A stretch of 38,336 bases of DNA from RHKX01 sp046330285 (GCA_046330285.1 JAXLSX010000014.1:1-38336); one strand, 5' to 3'; shown: positions 30,404 to 38,336, counted from the first letter of the stretch. Notes: generated by a model not told the origin, from the letters alone. Translations and numbers: made by a program.

Positions 30404-31730
30404 CCTCGTTGCCCTCCCTGCTCTCGCGGCCCGAGCGCCCGTCGCGCTCCTGCTCGCCGTGGATCATCTCGTCGTCGAAGGCGAGACCCTGGTGGTGGAG
30501 CGTATGCCCCATCCGGTCGCGCTTGGTCGCGAGGTAGTCCTCGTTGTGCGGGTTGGCGACGGCGACGATCGGAACCTGCTCGGTCACCGACAGCCCGTAG
30601 CCCTCGAGGCCGATGATCTTCTTCGGGTTGTTGGTGAGGATGCGGATGCTCCCGAGCCCGAGATCCTGGAGGATCTGCGCGCCGATCCCGTAATCGCGCA
30701 GGTCGGCGGGCAGGCCGAGCTTGAGGTTGGCGTCGACGGTGTCGAGGCCCTCCTCCTGGAGCTTGTAGGCCTTGAGCTTGTTGAGCAGGCCGATCCCGCG
30801 GCCCTCCTGGGAGAGGTAGAGGAGCACGCCGCTCCCCTCCTTCTCGATCATCGCCAGGGCGGCGGCGAGCTGGTCGCCGCAGTCGCAGCGCAGCGAGTGG
30901 AAGACGTCGCCGGTCAGGCACTCGCTGTGGACCCGGACGAGCACGTCCTCGCGGCCGTCGACGTCGCCCTTGACCATCGCGACGTGATGCTTGTCGTCGA
31001 CGAGCGAGCGGTAGCCGACCGCGGTGAAGTCGCCGAACTCGGTCGGGAGCGACGTCGAGACGATCCGCTCGACGAGCTTCTCCTGCTGACGCCGGTAGGC
31101 GATCAGGTCGGCGATGGTGATCATCTTCAGGTCGTGGAGCTCGCAGTAGGAGGCGAGATCCGGAACCCGAGCCATCGTGCCGTCGTCGTTCATGATCTCG
31201 CAGATCGCACCGGCCGGATTGAGGCCGGCGAGCCGGGCGAGATCGACGCTCGCCTCGGTGTGACCGGTGCGCTCGAGCACCCCGCCCTGCTTGGCCTTGA
31301 GCGGGAAGATGTGGCCGGGGATGTGGAGGTCGCCGGGACCGGAGCCGGGATCGATGGCGACCTGGATGGTCCGCGCCCGGTCGTGGGCGGAGATCCCGGT
31401 CGTGACCCCCTCGGCCGCCTCGATCGAGACCGTGAAGGCAGTCTGCAGCGGCGCCTCGTTCTTGGCCGTCATCAGGTTGAGATCGAGCTCGTCGCAGCGC
31501 TGGGAGGTGAGTGCCAGGCAGATCAGCCCGCGGCCGTGGGTCGCCATGAAGTTGATCGCCTCGGGGGTGGCGAACTGCGCCGCCATGACGAGGTCGCCCT
31601 CGTTCTCGCGGTCCTCGTCGTCGCAGACGACGACCATCCGGCCGCGGCGGATCTCCTCGATCGCCACGTCGATCGTGGTGAACGGCGCCTTGGCGCCGGC
31701 GGTCGTGGTTGTGGTCTCTTCACTTTCCAT
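30396..31730 (-). CDS. ribBA: Bifunctional DHBP synthase / GTP cyclohydrolase II
   Basis: One 444-residue protein supplies both riboflavin precursors. The N-terminal DHBP synthase has DDEDRENEGDL at 37-47 and GHTEASVDLARLAG near 156-169. The C-terminal GTP cyclohydrolase II has zinc ligands Cys271, Cys282 and Cys284 in the CLTGDVFHSLRCDCGDQ block and RGIGL further on. A Thr-rich N-terminus and a charged tail of about 20 residues are extra. The start overlaps ribE by 11 bases and the stop overlaps ribH, so the rib genes are tightly coupled. Confidence 0.96.
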   Translation of the reverse strand: MESEETTTTTAGAKAPFTTIDVAIEEIRRGRMVVVCDDEDRENEGDLVMAAQFATPEAINFMATHGRGLICLALTSQRCDELDLNLMTAKNEAPLQTAFTVSIEAAEGVTTGISAHDRARTIQVAIDPGSGPGDLHIPGHIFPLKAKQGGVLERTGHTEASVDLARLAGLNPAGAICEIMNDDGTMARVPDLASYCELHDLKMITIADLIAYRRQQEKLVERIVSTSLPTEFGDFTAVGYRSLVDDKHHVAMVKGDVDGREDVLVRVHSECLTGDVFHSLRCDCGDQLAAALAMIEKEGSGVLLYLSQEGRGIGLLNKLKAYKLQEEGLDTVDANLKLGLPADLRDYGIGAQILQDLGLGSIRILTNNPKKIIGLEGYGLSVTEQVPIVAVANPHNEDYLATKRDRMGHTLHHQGLAFDDEMIHGEQERDGRSGRESREGNEDG

Positions 31731-32325
31731 TGCTCACCTCGAAGCCTTTCAGCAGGCGTTCAGCGTGTCTTGCGATGACGTCGACTTCGACGTTGACGGG
31801 ATCGCCGGGTCCGATCGTGCCGAAGGTCGTGCGCTCGAGCGTCTCCGGGATCAGGGAGACCTCGACGATACGCCCCTCGATTCCGGCGACTGTGAGGCTG
31901 ACACCGTTGAACGCGATCGATCCGCGCTCGACGACGTAGCGCTCGAGGCCGTCCGGAAGCTCGACCCTGACGCGGCGCGCGAAGCCGTCCTCGGTCGCGT
32001 CGACGACCCTGCCGGTGCCGTCGACGTGGCCCTGGACGATGTGCCCGCCGAGGCGGTCTGAGGCGCGCACCGCGGGCTCGAGGTTGACCGGCGAGCCCGG
32101 GGCGAGGGCGCCGAGCGCGGTCAGCTCAAGCGTCTGGTTCATGACGTCGGCCGCGAAGCCGCCCGGCCCGGGCTCGACCGCCGTCAGGCAGGCGCCGGAG
32201 ACGGCCACCGAGTCGCCGGGGGCGAGCTCGCCGCCGACGTCGGCGGCGATCCGCAGCCGGGCGCCGGCCTCGTTGCGATCGATCTCCTCGACCGATCCGA
32301 CCTCCGCGATCAGGCCCGTGAACAT
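31720..32325 (-). CDS. ribE: Riboflavin synthase, alpha subunit
   Basis: Riboflavin synthase dismutates two lumazines to give riboflavin. 201 residues with the start MFTGLIAEVG and two lumazine-binding repeats, each with a GxSV-type core (SVAVSGACLTAV and SIAFNGVSLTVAG), and GHIVQGHVDG between them. ATG at 32325 begins one base after the ribD stop. The stop lies inside the ribBA start region. Confidence 0.96.
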   Translation of the reverse strand: MFTGLIAEVGSVEEIDRNEAGARLRIAADVGGELAPGDSVAVSGACLTAVEPGPGGFAADVMNQTLELTALGALAPGSPVNLEPAVRASDRLGGHIVQGHVDGTGRVVDATEDGFARRVRVELPDGLERYVVERGSIAFNGVSLTVAGIEGRIVEVSLIPETLERTTFGTIGPGDPVNVEVDVIARHAERLLKGFEVSNGK

Positions 32326-32326
32326 C

Positions 32327-33457
32327 TCACCACTCCCGCAGCCGGACTCGCGCGAGCATGTCCTCGCCGCTGGGCTCCCAGGTGACCGCGAGCGCGCGGT
32401 CGGCGTCCTCGATCCGCGGCGCGCCGCCGCCGCCGAGAAGTGGTCTGGCTTCAGCGCCGCCGAGCACGATCGGAGCGTAGAAGAGGCGCAGCTCGTCGAG
32501 CTCGCCGGCGTCGGCGAACGCTCCGGCGAGGGTCGGGCCGCCCTCGAGCAGGATGCTGGTCACGCCGCGGCGCCCGAGCTCGGGGAGCGCCGCCTCGACC
32601 CGGTCGGCGCCGTCTCCGGGACAGACGATGACTTCGACGCCGGCATCGGCAAGCGCCGCCGCGCGCGCCGGATCTGCTCCGGCGCCGGCGATCACGGTGA
32701 CGGGCGCCTCGGCGACCGTGGTCGCGAGCTTCGAGTCGAGCGGCAGACGGCAGTCGGAATCGAAGACGATCCGGCGCGGCTGGCGCTCGGCCCCGACACC
32801 CCGCGCCGTCAGCAGCGCGTCGTCGGCGAGGGCGGTTTCGATCCCGACCGCGACGGCGTCGGCCTCCGCCCGCCAGAGGTGGACGAGGTGCCGTGACGAT
32901 TCGCCGGAGATCCACTTCGAGTCGCCCGACCCGGTTGCGGTCCGGCCGTCGAGCGTCAGCGCCGACTTCAGGGTCACAAGCGGACGGCCCGTCCGGGCGT
33001 GCTTGCGAAACGGCTGGTTGAGCAGGCGGGCCGCCGTCGCCTCGGCGCCATCGGACCATTCGACCTCGACCCCCCCGTCGCGGAGGATGCCGGGGCCGCG
33101 ACCGCTCGCCTTCGCACTCGGGTCGTCGGAGGCGATGACGACTCGGGCGAGCCCGGCGGCGAGGATGGCGTCGGTGCACGGCGGCTGGCGGCCGTGATGC
33201 GCGCAGGGCTCCAGCGTGACGTGGATGCTCGCCCCGGCGGGATCCTCCCCGGCCGCGCGGGCGGCCTCGATCGCAGCGACCTCGGCATGCGGGCCGCCGA
33301 GGCGGCCGTGATGCCCCTCGCCGATCGTCCGGCCGGAGGAATCGACGATGACGGCGCCGACCAGCGGATTCGGGCTGACCAGTCCGCGGCCGCCCTCCGC
33401 GAGCTCGAGCGCGCGCCACATCGGCTGCTGCTGCTCGGTGGAGACGTTGGGATCCAT
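32327..33457 (-). CDS. ribD: Bifunctional pyrimidine deaminase/reductase RibD
   Basis: RibD performs the deaminase and reductase steps after GTP cyclohydrolase II. The deaminase zinc site is HAE at 57-59 with PC at 84-85 and Cys94 in PCAHHGRQPPC. The reductase domain (about 150-376) has SALTLDGRTATGSGDSKWIS and LLEGGPTLAGAF. ATG at 33457 has GGAGG ten bases upstream; a TTG 18 codons earlier would lie within the inverted repeat. No FMN riboswitch is found in the 158-base gap upstream. First of ribD-ribE-ribBA-ribH. Confidence 0.95.
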   Translation of the reverse strand: MDPNVSTEQQQPMWRALELAEGGRGLVSPNPLVGAVIVDSSGRTIGEGHHGRLGGPHAEVAAIEAARAAGEDPAGASIHVTLEPCAHHGRQPPCTDAILAAGLARVVIASDDPSAKASGRGPGILRDGGVEVEWSDGAEATAARLLNQPFRKHARTGRPLVTLKSALTLDGRTATGSGDSKWISGESSRHLVHLWRAEADAVAVGIETALADDALLTARGVGAERQPRRIVFDSDCRLPLDSKLATTVAEAPVTVIAGAGADPARAAALADAGVEVIVCPGDGADRVEAALPELGRRGVTSILLEGGPTLAGAFADAGELDELRLFYAPIVLGGAEARPLLGGGGAPRIEDADRALAVTWEPSGEDMLARVRLREW

Positions 33458-33493
33458 CGCTAGAGGGCCTCCGGGCGCCGGTCGCGGGCCGTT

Positions 33494-33513
33494 GATTGAC
33501 AAGTCAGTCAATC
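33494..33513. promoter_or_regulatory. Perfect 7+6+7 palindrome with TTGAC core, candidate operator
   Basis: GATTGAC at 33494-33500 and GTCAATC at 33507-33513 are exact reverse complements across a 6-base spacer, in the divergent ribD/antiporter gap. The left arm contains TTGACA (33496-33501), a perfect -35 hexamer on the plus strand. The symmetry and size resemble TetR-family sites. Confidence 0.55.
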
Positions 33514-33576
33514 GTGATGGTAGCGCTCGGGAACACCGATCTCAAAGGCGGGACGGGGATCCGGGTACGCGGCAAC

Positions 33577-33582
33577 TATCCT
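33577..33582 (+). promoter_or_regulatory. -10 box TATCCT for the antiporter
   Basis: TATCCT lies 33 bases before the TTG start, giving a leader of about 27 bases that contains the AGGAG ribosome site. Confidence 0.4.
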
Positions 33583-33615
33583 CCTCCCGCCGCCCCCGAA
33601 CCGCCAGGAGCGACC

Positions 33616-35415
33616 TTGTCCGACGCAGAGCTGATCCTGATCGGCGGCCTGCTGCTCGGCGCCGGCATCACGGCGGCGATGGTCGCCGACCGGGTGCGGG
33701 TTCCGGGCCTGATTCTGTTCCTGGGCCTCGGCATGCTCGTCGGCAGCGAGGGGATCGGCGGCGTCGAGTTCAGCGACGTCGAGTTGACGCGGACACTGGG
33801 AACCGTCGGCCTCGTCCTGATCCTGTTCGAAGGCGGACTGACGGCGGGCTGGCAGGAGATCCGGCCGGTGCTCTCGACGGCGATCTCGCTCGCCGTCGTC
33901 GGCACGATCGTCACCGCGGTGATCGCCGGCCTCGCGGCGGCATGGCTGTTCGACCTCGGGACCCTCGAGGCGCTGATCGTCGGCTCGGCGGTCGCCGCGA
34001 CCGACTCGGCCGCGATCTTCGCCGTCCTTCGCGGCTCGAAGCTGCGGCGCCGACTCGCCCGGGCGCTCGAGGGCGAATCCGGGCTCAACGACCCGGTGGC
34101 GGTGCTGCTGGTCACCGGGTTCATCGCCTGGATCGACGAGCCCGGGTACGGCCTCACGAACATGGTCGTCGAGTTCTCCGGCGACCTCGTCGTCGGCGCG
34201 GTCGTCGGCGGCCTCGTCGGCTGGGGCGCGCGCTGGGCTTTCATCCGGCTCGACTACCCGACGCCGGGCCTCTACCCGGTCGCCTCGATGGCGGCCGCGG
34301 CCCTGGCCTTCGGGCTCGCCGACGTCAGCCACGGCTCCGGCTTCCTCGCCGTCTACCTGACCGGCCTCGCCCTCGGAACCGGCATCGTCCCCGCCCGGCG
34401 CACCGTCACCGCCTTCCACCAGGGCCTGAGCTGGGTCGCTCAGATCTCGCTGTTCTTCATGCTCGGCCTGCTGGTGTTCCCGAGCGGGCTGCTCGACGTC
34501 GCCTGGGAGGGCACGGCGCTCGCGCTGATCCTGATCTTCGTCGCCCGGCCGATCGCGACGCTGCTCGCGAGCCAGGTCGGCTCCTTCCGGTTCCGCGAGC
34601 GGGTGATGCTCAGCTGGGCGGGACTGCGCGGCGCCGTACCGATCTGGCTCGCGACCCTGCCCGTGATCGCCGGCGTCGAAGGCAGCGCGCAGCTCTTCAA
34701 CGTCGTCTTCTTCGTCGTCGTGATCTCGACGCTGCTCCAGGGCTTCACGTTCGAGCCGCTGGCCCGGTTCCTCGGTCTGACGACCGACGAGGCCGCCCTC
34801 CCCCGCCCGGTCGTCGAGACGGGGATGATCCAGGAGCTCGGCGGCGACGTCCTCGCGTTCCGCGTCGAGCCACAGGACGCGGCGGTCGGCCGGATGATCA
34901 AGGAGCTCGGCCTGCCGCGGGAGGCGCTGATCAACCTGATCGTCCGCGACGAGCAGGCGCTGCTGCCGCGCGGATCGACCGTCATCGACGCCGGCGACGA
35001 GCTCCACATCCTCGTCCGCCGCGAGACCCGCTCGGAGATCACCCGGCTGATCGGGACCTGGCGCGAGGGACCGATCGAGGGAATCCCGACGCTGCCGATC
35101 GGCGTCCGCGGTTCGCCGGCGATCTTCTCGGTCCGGCCGACCCGTCCCGGCGACGGCGACCCGGGCAGTCCGAAGGCGATCGACGGGGTCGAGGTGGCCG
35201 TCACGCTGCGAACCCGCTCCGACGTGCCCGCCGCGATCGTCGCCCTCGTCGACGGCCGCTTCGCCGTCACCGGCCCCGACCTGATCGCCGTCGGCGGCCG
35301 CCGCAACATGACCCGCTGGTGCGCCGAGCGCGCCGAGCGGGATCAGACCTCGCCCCAGGACCGTGCCTGGCTCCAGGAGGCGATCGGCGCAATCGACGCC
35401 CCGGCGCTGCGCTAG
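33616..35415 (+). CDS. Cation/proton antiporter, CPA1 NhaP2-like, with C-terminal RCK_C domain
   Basis: A 599-residue membrane antiporter likely exchanging K+ or Na+ for H+. About 12 hydrophobic segments fill residues 5-385, with the CPA1 motifs VAATDSAAIFAVLRG and GESGLNDPVAVLL. After the membrane part comes a TrkA-C/RCK_C domain (about 405-475: LGGDVLAFRVEPQD...LHILVRRE) and a further soluble domain to the end. TTG at 33616 is chosen because AGGAG lies five bases upstream and a hydrophobic helix begins directly after; the frame is open back to 33496 but would overlap the promoter. Interrupts the rpe-rib order and may be a later insertion. Confidence 0.9.
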   Translation: MSDAELILIGGLLLGAGITAAMVADRVRVPGLILFLGLGMLVGSEGIGGVEFSDVELTRTLGTVGLVLILFEGGLTAGWQEIRPVLSTAISLAVVGTIVTAVIAGLAAAWLFDLGTLEALIVGSAVAATDSAAIFAVLRGSKLRRRLARALEGESGLNDPVAVLLVTGFIAWIDEPGYGLTNMVVEFSGDLVVGAVVGGLVGWGARWAFIRLDYPTPGLYPVASMAAAALAFGLADVSHGSGFLAVYLTGLALGTGIVPARRTVTAFHQGLSWVAQISLFFMLGLLVFPSGLLDVAWEGTALALILIFVARPIATLLASQVGSFRFRERVMLSWAGLRGAVPIWLATLPVIAGVEGSAQLFNVVFFVVVISTLLQGFTFEPLARFLGLTTDEAALPRPVVETGMIQELGGDVLAFRVEPQDAAVGRMIKELGLPREALINLIVRDEQALLPRGSTVIDAGDELHILVRRETRSEITRLIGTWREGPIEGIPTLPIGVRGSPAIFSVRPTRPGDGDPGSPKAIDGVEVAVTLRTRSDVPAAIVALVDGRFAVTGPDLIAVGGRRNMTRWCAERAERDQTSPQDRAWLQEAIGAIDAPALR

Positions 35416-35428
35416 GCGCGCCCGGCGC

Positions 35429-36112
35429 CTACTCGGCGCCTACGGCCTCGGCGATCGCCGCGTAGGCGGCCGCCGGGTCCGGCTTGCCGAAGATCGCCGA
35501 GCCGGCAACGAACCAGTCGGTGCCGGCACCGGCGGCGTCGGGGCCGGTGGCGGGGTCGATGCCGCCGTCGACCTCGATCACCGCGGCGGGTGCGAGGGCG
35601 CGGAGGCCCTCGAGCTTGGCGAGCGAGCCGGGGATGAAGGCCTGGCCGCCCCAGCCCGGGTTGACGCTCATGCAGAGCAGGAGCTCGCAGTCGGATGCGA
35701 TCGCGTCGAGGGCGGCGACCGGGGTACCCGGGTTGATCGCGACTCCGGCGTTGCAGCCCGCCTCGTGGATCGCGTGGACGACCCGGTTCAGGTGCGGGGT
35801 GGCCTCGGCGTGGATCGTGATCGAGTCGGCCCCGGCGCGGGCGAACTCGGCGACCTGGGCCTCGGGCCGCTCGATCATCAGGTGGCAGTCGACGACGCCT
35901 CCCGCGGCGTGAATGCGATCGGCGATCGCTCCGGCGACGATCGGGCCGATCGTGATCGGCGGGACGAAGTCGCCGTCCATGACGTCGACGTGGATGACCC
36001 TCGCGCCGGCGGCGAGCACCTCGTCGACCTGCTCGCCGAGACGGGCGAAGTCGGCCGAGAGGATCGACGGTGCGACCCGGCGGCCGGTGGGCATCGAGGG
36101 TCGCTCGGCCAT
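35429..36112 (-). CDS. rpe: Ribulose-phosphate 3-epimerase
   Basis: Rpe interconverts ribulose- and xylulose-5-phosphate. 227 residues of a TIM barrel with APSILSADF at 14-22, HVDVMDGDFVP at 41-51, CHLMI at 76-80, SVNPGWGGQ and the catalytic Asp in EVDGGI. It starts at ATG 36112, sharing one base with the stop of the zinc-ribbon gene (TGATG). It converges on the antiporter with 13 bases between stops. Its product ribulose-5-phosphate feeds RibBA. Confidence 0.96.
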   Translation of the reverse strand: MAERPSMPTGRRVAPSILSADFARLGEQVDEVLAAGARVIHVDVMDGDFVPPITIGPIVAGAIADRIHAAGGVVDCHLMIERPEAQVAEFARAGADSITIHAEATPHLNRVVHAIHEAGCNAGVAINPGTPVAALDAIASDCELLLCMSVNPGWGGQAFIPGSLAKLEGLRALAPAAVIEVDGGIDPATGPDAAGAGTDWFVAGSAIFGKPDPAAAYAAIAEAVGAE

Positions 36113-36354
36113 CAGATCACCCGCAGCATCGAGGTGCCGCACTCCTGGCACCGGAGGTCCTGATCGACGCTCATCCGGACGATCGTCTGGTGGGTGCCGC
36201 AGCCCGGGCACTGGGAGACGAGCTCGTAGCGCTGCAGGCAGTTGACGCAGCGGAAACGGCCCGGAAGCTGGGTCGGGCGCAACCACGGCTCGCCGCAGCC
36301 CGGACAGGACGGCCGCGAGAAGGTCGTGGAGCCCGGTTCGGCCGATGAGCTCAT
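36112..36354 (-). CDS. Tandem zinc-ribbon protein (80 aa)
   Basis: Eight cysteines in four CxxC knuckles (17/20, 36/39, 49/52, 69/72) form two zinc ribbons in 80 residues, connected by a short linker. The N-terminal 15 residues are Ser-rich. It could bind RNA, DNA or a protein partner; no family name is recognised. ATG at 36354 is supported by TACGAT 6 bases upstream. It is translationally coupled to rpe (TGATG) and follows rsmB by 49 bases. Confidence 0.75.
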   Translation of the reverse strand: MSSSAEPGSTTFSRPSCPGCGEPWLRPTQLPGRFRCVNCLQRYELVSQCPGCGTHQTIVRMSVDQDLRCQECGTSMLRVI

Positions 36355-36360
36355 GGCGCG

Positions 36361-36366
36361 ATCGTA
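36361..36366 (-). promoter_or_regulatory. -10 box TACGAT for the zinc-ribbon/rpe pair
   Basis: TACGAT on the minus strand is followed by 6 bases and the ATG at 36354, giving a leaderless transcript for zinc ribbon-rpe separate from fmt-rsmB. Confidence 0.45.
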
Positions 36367-36403
36367 GTGGTCGCGGTGGCCGGTACCCGCCCGCGGGCGG
36401 GGC

Positions 36404-37768
36404 TCACGGCTCGAGCGCGGCGACGAAGAACCCGTCGGTGCGGTCGCGGTCGTTGCGGGTCTGGAGGAAGCGCGGATCGCTCGGCGCCGCAAGCGGCTCG
36501 AGGGCGGGCTCCTCGCCGAGCGACCGCAGTCTCGCGCTCGTCGCGCCGGCGACCTCCTCGTTCTCCCGCCGCGAGTTCGTGCACGTCGAGTAGACGACCC
36601 TGCCCCCGGGACCGGCCGCCTCGATCGCGCGCTCGAGGATCCTCGCGGCCGTCGCCGCCATCGTCTCGATGTCGCCGGGACGGCGGCGCCAGCGGGCGTC
36701 GGGCCGCGAGGCGAGGGTGCCGAGCCCGGAGCACGGCGGATCGACGAGGACCGCGTCGAACGGACCCGCCGGAGGAGGCCCGGTCGCGTCTCCCGGCTGG
36801 ACGACGGCCGCGCCGGCGCCGATGCGGTCGAGCATCTCCCGGAGCTCGGCGGCCCGCCCGGGATCGCGCTCGACGGCGACCAGGCCCGCCCCCTCGGCGC
36901 CGAGAGCGGCGGCGATCTGTCCGGACTTGATGCCCGGGCCGGCGCAGAGGTCGAGCACGCGCTCGCCGGGAACGGGCGCCAGGATCTCGGCGACGAGCGC
37001 GGAGGCCCGCGACTGCGGGACGACGAGCCCGTCGGCGATCAGTCCCTCGACCCTCCCCCGCTCGCCGCCGGTGACGACGATCGAGTCCGCCGGAGCCGGC
37101 GGTCGGGCGGCATCGGTGGAATCGGCGGAATCGGCGGCGACGGCCTCCACACCGGCTTCGGCGAGCGCCGCGAGTGCGGCGTTGCGGTCGCCACGGAGCC
37201 GGTTGGCGCGGAGCGCGAGCTCGGGCGGCTCGTTGATCGCCGCAAGCATCGAGCGTGCCGACTCCGGGCCCAGCTCCCGCCACCAGAGCTCCACGAGCCA
37301 GAGCGGCACGGAGTGCGCGACGGCGGCCGCCTCCGGGTCGGCATCGCCGAGCCCGGCGAGCAGCTCGTCGCGTTCGCGGGCGGCCCGGCGGAGGACGGCG
37401 TTGACGAGCCCGGCGCCATGGCGATGGCCGCCGCGGCCCTTGGCGAGCGCCACCGCCTGGTCGACGGCCGCGTGGTCGGCGGTGCCGGTCGCGAACAGAA
37501 GCTCGAACAGGCCGAGGCGGAGCGCCGCGAGAAGCGGCAGGTCGATCTTCTCGACCCGGCGGCCGGTCAGCGCCGCGATGAAGTGGTCGGTGGTGCCCCG
37601 GCGCTGGACGGCGCCATAGGCGAGGGCCTGCGCCTGGGCCCTCTCGCGACCCTCGAGGCCGAGTCGCTCGGCGGCGGTCCGCAGCGCGCGGTCGGCCCAC
37701 GCGTCCTCCTCGAAGACTCGCCGGAGCGTCTCGAAGGCGGCCCTCCGAGCCGGCGTCGGACCGCTCAC
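36404..37768 (-). CDS. rsmB: 16S rRNA (cytosine-967-C5)-methyltransferase
   Basis: RsmB/Sun methylates C967. The 454 residues consist of a NusB-like RNA-binding domain (1-140) and a Rossmann methyltransferase. The two cysteines needed for m5C chemistry are Cys346 in DPPCSGLG and Cys396 in YSTCT. The SAM loop reads VLDLCAGPGIKS at 271-282, where most homologues have CAAPGGK. A Pro/Ala/Asp-rich linker lies at about 211-228. The GTG start at 37768 overlaps the fmt stop (GTGA), so the pair is coupled. Confidence 0.95.
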   Translation of the reverse strand: MSGPTPARRAAFETLRRVFEEDAWADRALRTAAERLGLEGRERAQAQALAYGAVQRRGTTDHFIAALTGRRVEKIDLPLLAALRLGLFELLFATGTADHAAVDQAVALAKGRGGHRHGAGLVNAVLRRAARERDELLAGLGDADPEAAAVAHSVPLWLVELWWRELGPESARSMLAAINEPPELALRANRLRGDRNAALAALAEAGVEAVAADSADSTDAARPPAPADSIVVTGGERGRVEGLIADGLVVPQSRASALVAEILAPVPGERVLDLCAGPGIKSGQIAAALGAEGAGLVAVERDPGRAAELREMLDRIGAGAAVVQPGDATGPPPAGPFDAVLVDPPCSGLGTLASRPDARWRRRPGDIETMAATAARILERAIEAAGPGGRVVYSTCTNSRRENEEVAGATSARLRSLGEEPALEPLAAPSDPRFLQTRNDRDRTDGFFVAALEP

Positions 37769-38336
37769 CGCGGCGGCCGGGCGGCGGGCTCGGGGACCCC
37801 CCGCCCCCGGAGGAAGTCGGCGGCCGGCATCCAGCGACCGCCCGGCGGCTGGACTGTGCCGATCCGCAGCGCTCCCTCGCCGCACCCGAGCACTAGGGCC
37901 CCCTCGACGCCCTCGAACTCGCCGGGCCCCGGCCCGGCGGCGAGCACTTCGGGGTCGCGAAGGCCGAGACGGGTCTCGTCGCCGAGGACGGCGAACGCAC
38001 CGACGTGCGGGGTCAGCCCGCGGATCCGCAACGCCTCCGAACGCGCCGGGGACCACGGGTCGACGCGACGCTCGGCCGGCTCGATCTTCTCCGCGTACGT
38101 CAGGCCGTCGTCGGGCTGCGGGACGTATTCGAGCGGACCCTCGGCGCGCCGGTCGAGCGCTTCGACGAGAACGTCGCCGCCGACCGTGGCCAGCCTCTCG
38201 GCGAGGGCGCCGTAGTCGTCGCGCGGCCCGATCCGCTCCTCGCGCCTGCTCGCGACCGGGCCCGAGTCGAGCCCGGCCTCGAGGCGCATCACGCAGACGC
38301 CGGTCGTTTCGTCGCCGGCCATGATCGCCCGCTCGA
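37765..38336 (-). CDS. fmt: Methionyl-tRNA formyltransferase (5' end outside window)
   Basis: The last 190 residues of Fmt, which formylates initiator Met-tRNA. The visible part begins inside the catalytic domain (MRLEAGLDSGPVASR, then the YAEKIEPAE block) and includes the C-terminal tRNA-binding OB-like domain (LRIRGLTPHVGAF, GEGALRIGTVQPPGGR). The formyl-folate-binding N-terminus lies beyond base 38336. fmt-rsmB-rpe-rib is a standard actinobacterial order. Confidence 0.94.
   Translation of the reverse strand, partial: ERAIMAGDETTGVCVMRLEAGLDSGPVASRREERIGPRDDYGALAERLATVGGDVLVEALDRRAEGPLEYVPQPDDGLTYAEKIEPAERRVDPWSPARSEALRIRGLTPHVGAFAVLGDETRLGLRDPEVLAAGPGPGEFEGVEGALVLGCGEGALRIGTVQPPGGRWMPAADFLRGRGVPEPAARPPR

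Noticed and set aside
33458..33615. FMN riboswitch before ribD
   Set aside because: No RFN-element consensus segments are present in the gap; it holds a palindrome and promoter-like boxes only.
36404..37768. Variant SAM loop (CAGPGIKS) in RsmB as a sign of inactivation
   Set aside because: Both catalytic cysteines and the NusB-like domain are intact, so a lineage-specific variation is more likely than loss of function.
1..38336. CRISPR arrays, toxin-antitoxin pairs, prophage or transposon remnants, defence genes
   Set aside because: No regularly spaced repeats, terminal inverted repeats, transposase, integrase or nuclease-type defence proteins were seen; content is housekeeping throughout.

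Overview
The window is a gene-dense, very GC-rich bacterial chromosome segment. Gene content, gene order, frequent GTG/TTG starts and ATGA or GTGA stop/start overlaps point to Actinobacteria. The overall protein character looks most like the class Thermoleophilia (Solirubrobacterales); that placement is inferred from familiarity with such proteins and was not tested. No tRNA, rRNA, CRISPR array, transposase, integrase, phage gene or defence system is visible. The two ends cut through genes: an SDR protein at the left and fmt at the right. No gap between genes exceeds 300 bases; the longest, about 160 bases, lies between ribD and the antiporter.

Layout. 1-3803: an SDR/acyltransferase pair, a divergent alpha/beta hydrolase, a degenerate metallo-beta-lactamase-like protein and a small zinc ribbon. 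3805-9811: a leftward run comM-dprA-thiD-(80 aa)-(198 aa)-ilvD. 9928-10977: three small genes including yraN, oriented against their surroundings. 10993-26599: a long leftward housekeeping block read as recG-rsmD-coaD-sepIVA-like-yceD-rpmF-plsX-acpP-rnc-smc-ftsY-ffh-rpsP-khpA-trmD-rplS-lepB-rnhB, interrupted only by a rightward methyltransferase at 22091. 26665-27974: a DUF427 protein and a GST-like protein. 27996-33457: fakA, rpmB and the riboflavin genes ribD-ribE-ribBA-ribH. 33616-35415: a cation/proton antiporter. 35429-38336: fmt-rsmB-zinc ribbon-rpe.

Function. The block combines ribosome parts and ribosome/tRNA maturation (rpmF, rpsP, rplS, rpmB, trmD, rsmB, rsmD, rnc, khpA, fmt), protein targeting and secretion (ffh, ftsY, lepB), lipid precursor supply (plsX, acpP, fakA), chromosome and DNA maintenance (smc, recG, rnhB, dprA, comM), and cofactor or amino-acid synthesis (riboflavin, thiamine, CoA, branched-chain amino acids).

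Most notable points. smc is about 390 codons short, lacks the hinge and is out of frame at the join. RNase III has lost two of its four metal-binding acidic residues. L19 carries a roughly 110-residue acidic tail. rimM is missing from its usual place, and trmD there has its own apparent leaderless promoter. At least eight genes have a TANNNT-type -10 box exactly 6-7 bases before the start codon, which suggests widespread leaderless transcription. Several clean inverted repeats sit in divergent promoter regions. I found no previously undescribed multi-gene system; the unusual signals are changes within familiar genes and compact regulatory DNA.
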